Below are positions 15,092 through 20,621 of a DNA stretch of 23,594 bases, one piece after another. Position numbers and translations under genes: made by a program. Positions within the stretch are counted from its first letter, which is position 1, and each line of letters starts with the position of its first letter. A model generated the notes under the pieces. That model did not search any database. It saw only the letters and a program-made list of their open reading frames with translations, and was not told the origin of the DNA. This DNA is from CAYPTB01 sp964413535 (GTDB lineage: Bacteria; Planctomycetota; UBA1135; GCA-002686595), in contig CAYPTB010000046.1 of assembly GCA_964413535.1 (NCBI GenBank), forward strand, positions 1 through 23,594, in the 5' to 3' direction.

Positions 15092-15991
15092 ATGCTGCTC
15101 GTCACCGGCGCCACCGGCTTCGTCGGCCGAACGTTCCTCTCGCTCCTCGGGTCGGCAGGAACGCCGCCTCGAACCGTGCGCGCCCTCGTGCGCGGTTCCT
15201 GCGAGCTTCCGCCGGGGGTCGTTCCCGTGCGCGGCGACCTGGCGGACGCGCGCTCGCTCGCGGCGGCGCTCGCGGGCGTCACCAGCGTCGTTCACCTGGC
15301 CGCCCGGACCCGGAAGGCCCGACCGCGCGAGTTCTTCGAGACGAACGTCGAGGGGACGCGGCGGCTCCTCGAGGCCGCGCGCGGCGCAGGGGTGGAGGTC
15401 TTCGTCCACACGAGCTCGATCGCCGCGACCTATCCGGACAAGCGCGCCTACCCGTACGCGGAATCGAAGGAGCGCGCGGAGGAGCTCGTGCGAGCGAGCG
15501 GCCTGCGGCACGCGATCCTGCGGCCCACGATCGTCCTCGGTCCCGACGCGCCGGCCGCGGCGGCGCTGTGCTCGATGGCGCGCCTGCCGCTGCTCCCCGT
15601 CTTCGGTGCGGCGCGCGTGCAACCCGTGCACGTGACGGACGTCGCGCGCGGGCTCGTCGCCCTGCTCGAGCGCGTCGAGCGCGGGCAGAGCGTCGAGGGC
15701 GCCTTCGACCTCGGCGGACCCGAGGCCCTGTCGTTCGAGGAGCTCCTGCGCCGTCTCTCCCGGGCGCTGCGCGGCCGCGACCCGCGCGTGCTCCACGTTC
15801 CGCTCTACCCAACGCGGCTCGCGCTCGCGGTGCTCGAGCCGCTGCTCCTTCCACTGTTGCCCGTGACGGCCGGGCAGCTCGCGGCCTTCGCGAACGACGG
15901 GGTCGTGCGCGAGGGCAATCTGTGGCGTGAGCTCGCTCCTGACATGCGGGCGCTCGAGCTCGTGCTCGCGGAGGTCGCCGCGCGTGGCTGA
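15092..15991 (+). CDS. NAD(P)-dependent atypical short-chain dehydrogenase/epimerase-like protein
   Basis: This 299-aa extended-type SDR opens MLLVTGATGFVGRTFLS, so the nucleotide-binding glycine motif (residues 6-12) begins immediately, as the family requires. I chose ATG 15092 with GGAAGG 8 nt upstream rather than GTG 15068, which would add eight basic residues. Further hallmarks are VRGDLAD (adenine-ribose side), VVHLAA, NVEGTRRLLEAA, the catalytic-region VHTSSIA, and the YxxxK pair Tyr122/Lys126 in YAESK. RPTIVLGPD and VQPVHVTDVARG follow. It therefore resembles the 3-beta-HSD/dihydroflavonol-reductase/epimerase group acting on an alcohol or sugar. The C-terminal quarter includes a hydrophobic stretch (LALAVLEPLLLPLLPVTA) that may touch the membrane or bind a lipid. 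Its stop overlaps the next gene by 8 bp, so it is coupled to the GMC oxidoreductase. The substrate cannot be named. Confidence 0.92.
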   Translation: MLLVTGATGFVGRTFLSLLGSAGTPPRTVRALVRGSCELPPGVVPVRGDLADARSLAAALAGVTSVVHLAARTRKARPREFFETNVEGTRRLLEAARGAGVEVFVHTSSIAATYPDKRAYPYAESKERAEELVRASGLRHAILRPTIVLGPDAPAAAALCSMARLPLLPVFGAARVQPVHVTDVARGLVALLERVERGQSVEGAFDLGGPEALSFEELLRRLSRALRGRDPRVLHVPLYPTRLALAVLEPLLLPLLPVTAGQLAAFANDGVVREGNLWRELAPDMRALELVLAEVAARG

Positions 15992-16475
15992 ACGCGGGGG
16001 GGGAGGCCGAACGCCGTCCGTGCTCGGCGAGCCGAGCGAGCTGCTCGCCGCGGAGTGCTCGGTCTTCACGCGCTACCTCGTCGGGCGTGAAGCCGACGCC
16101 TACGTGCAGAAGGCCTACCTGCGCGCGCACGCGCGCGATGCGCGGCTCGCCCTGGCGCACGGCGCGCGGCGGCGGGACGTGCTCCTGCTCGAGCTCGCGC
16201 GACGCGGCGCGCGCCGGGCTCGAGCAGCCGACGCGTACGCGCGCGTCTTCGCGCCGACCTCGCGCGTGCGCAAGAAGCTCGTGCTCCTGCTCGCGATCCT
16301 GGAGACGCGCTCGCCCTTCGACGAAGCGCTGGACCGACCACTCCTGCGACCGGTCGCGCCGTTCCTCGCGCGCTTCGTCCTGGAGACGGCTGGCTTCGTC
16401 GCGCGAGTCGCGCTCGTCGCCGCCTGGCTGCCGTTCGGGCGGGCGCGCGCCCCCGACGACGGGGCCGGCGCGTGA
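15984..16475 (+). CDS. Unrecognised 163-aa protein encoded between SDR and GMC genes
   Basis: I chose GTG at 15984, which has GGAGG 9 nt upstream and overlaps the SDR stop by 8 bp. An upstream ATG at 15927 lies deep in the SDR gene and adds a low-quality Ser/Arg-rich leader. The protein begins VAERGGGGRTPSVLG, then has ECSVFTRYLVGREADAYVQK and a strongly basic, Ala/Arg/Leu-rich helical middle. It ends in a hydrophobic segment (FVLETAGFVARVALVAAWLP) that could anchor it in the membrane. No catalytic motif is visible. Its last bases overlap the GMC gene start (GTGA), so all three genes should be translated together. It may be a membrane subunit or chaperone of the GMC enzyme, by position only. 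The coding call rests on overlap structure and ribosome-binding site; the function is unknown. Confidence 0.75.
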   Translation: MAERGGGGRTPSVLGEPSELLAAECSVFTRYLVGREADAYVQKAYLRAHARDARLALAHGARRRDVLLLELARRGARRARAADAYARVFAPTSRVRKKLVLLLAILETRSPFDEALDRPLLRPVAPFLARFVLETAGFVARVALVAAWLPFGRARAPDDGAGA

Positions 16476-18052
16476 AGGTCCACGTGGTGGGAGCGGGTGC
16501 GAGCGCCGCCCACTTCGCGCTCACGGCGCTCGAGCGCGGCCTGGAGGTCGTCGTGATCGACGTGGGTCGCACGCGCCCGGCGAGCGTCCGGCCGGGCGAC
16601 ACGTTCCGCGAGCTCAAGCGGAACCTCGACGACCCTGCGGACTACTTCCTGGGCCCGTCCTGCGAGGGTCTCGTGTTGCCCGGTGACGGGACGGAGTACT
16701 ACGGCTTCCCGCCCAACAAGGCGCACGTGTTCCAACCACTCGAGCTCTTCGAGCTCGAGCCCGAGGGCTTCGCGCCGCTCTCGTCGTTCGCCAAGGGTGG
16801 CCTGGCCGAAGCCTGGACCGGCGGCGTGTACCCCTTCAACGCGGCCGAGCTCGCTTGCTGGCCGATCGGTTGGGAGGACCTGCGGCCGCACTACGAGACC
16901 GTGGCGCGCCGCATCGGGATCTCCGGTTGCGAGGACGACCTCGCGCCCTTCCTGCCGGTGCACGCCGGTCTGCAGGAGCCGCTCGAGCTCGACCGCCACG
17001 CACGCGCGCTGACCGACGTCTACTCGCGCAAACGCGACCGCCTGCGAGCGGCGGGCTTCCACCTCGGACGCTCGCGCTCGGCCGTGCTGACGCGCGAGCT
17101 TTCGGGCCGCGCGGCCTGCGCGAACCTCGGGCGCTGCCTGTGGACCTGTCCGACGGACGCTCTCTACACGCCCTGGCTCAGCTTCCGCGACCTCGAGGGG
17201 CACCCGCGCTTCACCTACCTCTCCGGTCGCTATGCGACGCACTTCGAGGTCGCGCGGGGGCGCGCCACGCGCCTCGTGTGCGCCCACGGGGACGAGCGCG
17301 AGGAGCACGAGGTGGAGCGGCTCGTGCTCGCGGCGGGGACGCTCTCCACGAGCCGCATCCTGCTCGAGTCGCTGCGACGCGCGCACGGTCGGGCGCCCGC
17401 GCTCACGGGATTGATGGACAACCGCCAGGTGCTGATGCCCTTCGTCAACCTGCGCATGCTCGGCCGCGCCTGGGAGCCGGAGTCGTACCAATACCACCAG
17501 CTCGCGTTGACGCTCGAGGGGGAGGACGCGGCCTGCAACGTGCACGGGCTCGTGACGACGCTGAAGACGGCGCTCGTGCATCCCATCGTGCAGAGCGTGC
17601 CGTTCGACCTGCGCACGGCCCTGTTCGTCTTCCGGCACGCGCACGCCGCTCTCGGGCTGCTCAACGTGAACCTGCACGACACGCGGCGGCGCACGAACTT
17701 GCTCGAGCTCACGGAGTCCGGTGCGCTCCGCGTGCGCTACGAGCCCGACCCGCTCGAGCCGCAGCGCATCCGAGACGCCCTGCGCCGCTTCCGCCGCGCC
17801 CTGCGCGCCTTGGGCTGCATCGTCCCGCCGGGCATGACGCACGTGCGTCCGATGGGGGCGAGCGTGCACTATGCCGGCACCGTCCCGATGACGGACGCGG
17901 AGCTCCCGTCCAGCACGACGCGCGACGGACGGTACCGCGAGCTCGAGAACGTCTGGATCGCCGACGGCTCGACCTTCCCGTTCCTGCCCGCGAAGAACCT
18001 GACCTTCACGCTCATGGCCAACGCCACGCGCATCGCGGCCGAGGCCTTCTGA
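16472..18052 (+). CDS. GMC-type FAD-dependent oxidoreductase
   Basis: This 526-aa flavoprotein starts with GTG at 16472, overlapping the previous stop by 4 bp. The N-terminal FAD-binding motif is VHVVGAGASAAHFALTALER, ending in VVVID. The middle has the GMC-like FAKGGLAEAWTGGVYPF and WPIGWEDLRPHYETVARRIG. VLAAGTLSTSRILLES is the second FAD-contact motif. The C-terminal GMC domain supplies the active-site His466 in SVHYAGTVPM and Asn509 in PAKNLTF, with VWIADGSTFPF before it. These enzymes oxidise alcohols or sugars and pass electrons to oxygen or another acceptor. A cysteine cluster, Cys216-x5-Cys222-x3-Cys226 (CANLGRCLWTC), is unusual and may be structural, redox-active or metal-binding. No signal peptide is visible, so it is probably cytoplasmic or held at the membrane by the preceding small protein. 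The substrate is unknown. Confidence 0.93.
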   Translation: MKVHVVGAGASAAHFALTALERGLEVVVIDVGRTRPASVRPGDTFRELKRNLDDPADYFLGPSCEGLVLPGDGTEYYGFPPNKAHVFQPLELFELEPEGFAPLSSFAKGGLAEAWTGGVYPFNAAELACWPIGWEDLRPHYETVARRIGISGCEDDLAPFLPVHAGLQEPLELDRHARALTDVYSRKRDRLRAAGFHLGRSRSAVLTRELSGRAACANLGRCLWTCPTDALYTPWLSFRDLEGHPRFTYLSGRYATHFEVARGRATRLVCAHGDEREEHEVERLVLAAGTLSTSRILLESLRRAHGRAPALTGLMDNRQVLMPFVNLRMLGRAWEPESYQYHQLALTLEGEDAACNVHGLVTTLKTALVHPIVQSVPFDLRTALFVFRHAHAALGLLNVNLHDTRRRTNLLELTESGALRVRYEPDPLEPQRIRDALRRFRRALRALGCIVPPGMTHVRPMGASVHYAGTVPMTDAELPSSTTRDGRYRELENVWIADGSTFPFLPAKNLTFTLMANATRIAAEAF

Positions 18053-18100
18053 GCGCTTTGGGGGCGAAGGTGGGCTTCTGCGCCGTCCGAGGGAGGCCTC

Positions 18101-18155
18101 GACCCGGGCGGGCTCAAGCGCCCCGACCGGGGCGGACGAAGAGCCCGCTCGGGTC
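18101..18155 (+). repeat. Nested stem-loop after the GMC gene
   Basis: GACCCGGGCGGGCTC (18101-18115) pairs with GAGCCCGCTCGGGTC (18141-18155) with one mismatch in 15. Inside it, CGCCCC (18119-18124) pairs perfectly with GGGGCG (18129-18134). Together they form a strong two-part hairpin 49 nt after the GMC stop and 29 nt before the next start. No T-run follows, so it may be a Rho-assisted or processing site for the SDR operon, or a leader structure limiting translation of the next gene. Confidence 0.5.
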
Positions 18156-18184
18156 CCCTCCTCGTCAGGGCCCGGGAACGCGCC

Positions 18185-19243
18185 TTGATCGACAGCCCCA
18201 CGGCCAATTTTTCCGGATCGGAGCAAGCGCTCTTCACGCCGGGAGAGATCCGCGCCCTCATGGGCGCGGAGTTCGAGCGCGCCGCGCGCTACCGCCACCC
18301 GCTCGCGTGCCTCTTCGTGGGGGTCGACCGCATCGAGCAGCTCACGGACTTCCACGGTCACGCCTCGCGCGAGGAGGTGCTCGGCGCGGTGGTCGAGCTC
18401 CTGCTCTCACGCCTGCGCGTGGGCGATTTCCTCGGGCTGCGCGAGCGCGAGCGCTTCGTCCTGGCGCTGCCGTTCACGACCGCGGACGGCGCGCGGGCGC
18501 TGGGCGAGCGGCTCCTCTCCGGGGCGCGCGAGCTCGTCTTCGAATGCGATGGCCGCACACTGCGCGTGTCGCTCTCGATCGGCGCCGCGTACGCCGGTCG
18601 CGACGGATGCAAGACCTTCGACGAGCTCCTGGGCGTGGCCGAGAAGGGCATGGAGCAGGCCGGCCGGGCGGGCGGAGCGCGCTTCGTCGAGTGGAACGGC
18701 GAGGAGGTCGGCTCCGACGCCGCGTTCGCGGACCTGCGCAAGGAGCTCGAGGAGCGCATGCGCGTCCTGCGCGACTCGCTGCACGTGGCCGCCCCGAAGC
18801 CGGCGAGCGTTCCGACCGAGCTGACCCTGGCGGAGAAGCTGCAGGACCTGCTGGTCGTCGAGCTCGCGCAAGAGGACGCGGTCGCCGAGCCCTCCGTCGC
18901 GGGCGAGCGCGGCACGCGCGAGGCGGCGGGCCCCGGCGAGGATCGCGAATCCGCTCTCCAGGCACGGATCCAGGAGCTGATCGCCCAGCACAACCGGCAG
19001 ATCGACGTGCTCGAGCGCCGCATCGGGAAGCTCACCTGCTCGCTCGAGGCCACGGAGGGTGAGCTCGCGCGCATGGCTCTCCTGCGCGAGGTGGATCCGG
19101 GCCTCTCCTCGATCTACCGCACGGTGCAGGGCCTCGACTCGGGCGCGTCCCACGCGCTCGCGAAGAAGGAGATGATGTCCGCCATCTTCGCCGCCAACCT
19201 CGAGCTCCAGGAAGAGATCACGCGCCGCGCGACGGGGAACTGA
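18185..19243 (+). CDS. Degenerate GGDEF-domain protein with C-terminal coiled coil
   Basis: This 352-aa protein is called from TTG at 18185. No good ribosome-binding site is seen, and ATG at 18260 would be an alternative start about 25 residues in. Residues about 22-165 align with a GGDEF domain: EFERAARYRHPLACLFVGVD (keeping Asp48), then FHGHASREEVL in place of the usual GH-x-GD-x-x-L. VGDFLGLRERERFVLALPF follows, and the signature GGDEF is replaced by ERERF at 87-91. LRVSLSIGAA and FDELLGVAEKGMEQAGRAG complete the fold. With the GG lost and the catalytic acid replaced, diguanylate cyclase activity is very unlikely. After an Ala/Glu-rich linker, residues about 255-345 form a predicted long helix (LQARIQELIAQHNRQIDVLE), probably a coiled coil for dimerisation. 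It is convergent with the amidohydrolase gene (28-bp gap). A role as a noncatalytic sensor or scaffold is inferred. Confidence 0.85.
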   Translation: MIDSPTANFSGSEQALFTPGEIRALMGAEFERAARYRHPLACLFVGVDRIEQLTDFHGHASREEVLGAVVELLLSRLRVGDFLGLRERERFVLALPFTTADGARALGERLLSGARELVFECDGRTLRVSLSIGAAYAGRDGCKTFDELLGVAEKGMEQAGRAGGARFVEWNGEEVGSDAAFADLRKELEERMRVLRDSLHVAAPKPASVPTELTLAEKLQDLLVVELAQEDAVAEPSVAGERGTREAAGPGEDRESALQARIQELIAQHNRQIDVLERRIGKLTCSLEATEGELARMALLREVDPGLSSIYRTVQGLDSGASHALAKKEMMSAIFAANLELQEEITRRATGN

Positions 19244-19271
19244 AGTCCAAAGGTTCCGACCGCCACGCCGG

Positions 19272-20621
19272 TCACTTCACGAGCAAACCGAGCTCGCGGT
19301 ACTTCGCGCGGTACTTCTCCGCCAGCGCGGTCTGCTTCGTCGCGAGGTCGATCTCGCGCCCGTCGACGAAGGCTCGCACGACGTTCGTCGTGAGCTCGAA
19401 GACGTCGCCGTCGGCGAGGAACAACGTGGCGCGCTTGCCCGCTTCGAGCGAGCCCAGCTCGGCGCCGACTCCGAGCAGCTCGGCGGCCGACAGCGTGATC
19501 GAGCGCAGCGCCGCTTCCTCGTCCAGGCCGTGCGGAATGCAGGCTGCGGCCTCGTAGGGCAGATTGCGCAGCTCGGCGTTCGAATCGGCGCCGGCCGGCA
19601 TCGCGAGCGCGAAACGCACGCCCGCAGCCTGCAAACGGCCGGGCAGCTCGTAGGGTTCGGCCCAGGGGACGTCGCGCCGCCGCGGCAGCCTGTGCGCGGA
19701 GACGAGCACCACCGGTACGTCGTGGCGCACGAGGAGGTCCTGGCATTCGAGGGCCTGGTGGGCGCCGACGATCGCGAAGTCGAGTGCGCGCTCGCGCGCC
19801 CAGTGCACCGCGGCTTCGATCTCGCGCTGGCGCGTCGCTCCGATGAAGACGCGCGACTCGCCGGTCGCGGCGGGCAAGAGCGCCTCGAGCCGCAGGTCCG
19901 TCCGAAGGGCGGGATCGGCCGCGCGCGCCGCGCCATAGGCCAGGGCCGCGTCGAAGAAGCGGTCGAGCTCGCCGAGCGCCCGTTCCGACTCCTCCTGGGC
20001 CGCCTTCCCGTCCTCGTCGTCCTCGAAAGGTCCCATGGACGGCCAGGTGAGGACGAGCCCCGCGTCGAGAACGAGCGCCATGTCCTTCCACGTCCACCCG
20101 TCCATGCGCACGACGCTCGCGCGCCCGGGCACGCGCCCACCGGTGGGCAACACGCCGCAGGTGAGGACGCCGTTCGCACGCGTCACCGGGATCGCCCAGG
20201 AGTCGGGGTTCACCGCGACGCCCGCGCACACCTCGGGCGAGAACCCGCCGGCTTCGTCGAGGTCGAGCGTCATGTCGACGCTGCCGATCTCGGCCAATCC
20301 CATGGCGCTCTGGAACGCCACGAAGCCGGGGTAGACGTGCACGCTCTCGTCCACGTCGATCCAGTGCGTGTCCGCGGGTCCGGTCGGGCGTGCGCCCGCG
20401 GGGAAGACCGCGCGGATCACGCCGCCGTCGAAGACGAGCGCTCCGCCGGGGAGCGTTCCGTTCGCGACCGTGTGCAGCGTCGCGCCGCGGATGCCGATCG
20501 GCCGGCTCTGCGGCGGCGCCTTGTGGCCGAGGTCCTGCGCGCCGCTCGCCGCGCCGAGGACGAGGACGAAGCCTGCGCACCCGGCGCGCCGGAGGGACGA
20601 CTGGCTCGAGCGTGAGCTCAT
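19272..20621 (-). CDS. Exported amidohydrolase-superfamily protein lacking the usual metal-binding histidines
   Basis: This 449-aa protein starts with ATG at 20621, overlapping the upstream stop (ATGA), with GAGGAG 5 nt upstream. The N-terminus has basic residues then AGCAGFVLVLGAASGAQ, a signal peptide with probable cleavage after SGA. The amidohydrolase framework is clear: IGIRGATLHTVANGTLPGGA at the N-terminal sandwich, and LGSLEAGKRATLFLADGDVF followed by VVRAFVDGREID at the C-terminal one. AGVRFALAMPAGADSN lies in between. However, the position where active members have P-G-x-I-D-x-H-x-H reads VYPGFVAFQSAMG, with no histidine pair. The protein is therefore likely noncatalytic or has changed chemistry. 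It probably acts in the periplasm with the tandem amidohydrolase encoded directly upstream, with which it is cotranscribed and translationally coupled. Confidence 0.85.
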   Translation of the reverse strand: MSSRSSQSSLRRAGCAGFVLVLGAASGAQDLGHKAPPQSRPIGIRGATLHTVANGTLPGGALVFDGGVIRAVFPAGARPTGPADTHWIDVDESVHVYPGFVAFQSAMGLAEIGSVDMTLDLDEAGGFSPEVCAGVAVNPDSWAIPVTRANGVLTCGVLPTGGRVPGRASVVRMDGWTWKDMALVLDAGLVLTWPSMGPFEDDEDGKAAQEESERALGELDRFFDAALAYGAARAADPALRTDLRLEALLPAATGESRVFIGATRQREIEAAVHWARERALDFAIVGAHQALECQDLLVRHDVPVVLVSAHRLPRRRDVPWAEPYELPGRLQAAGVRFALAMPAGADSNAELRNLPYEAAACIPHGLDEEAALRSITLSAAELLGVGAELGSLEAGKRATLFLADGDVFELTTNVVRAFVDGREIDLATKQTALAEKYRAKYRELGLLVK

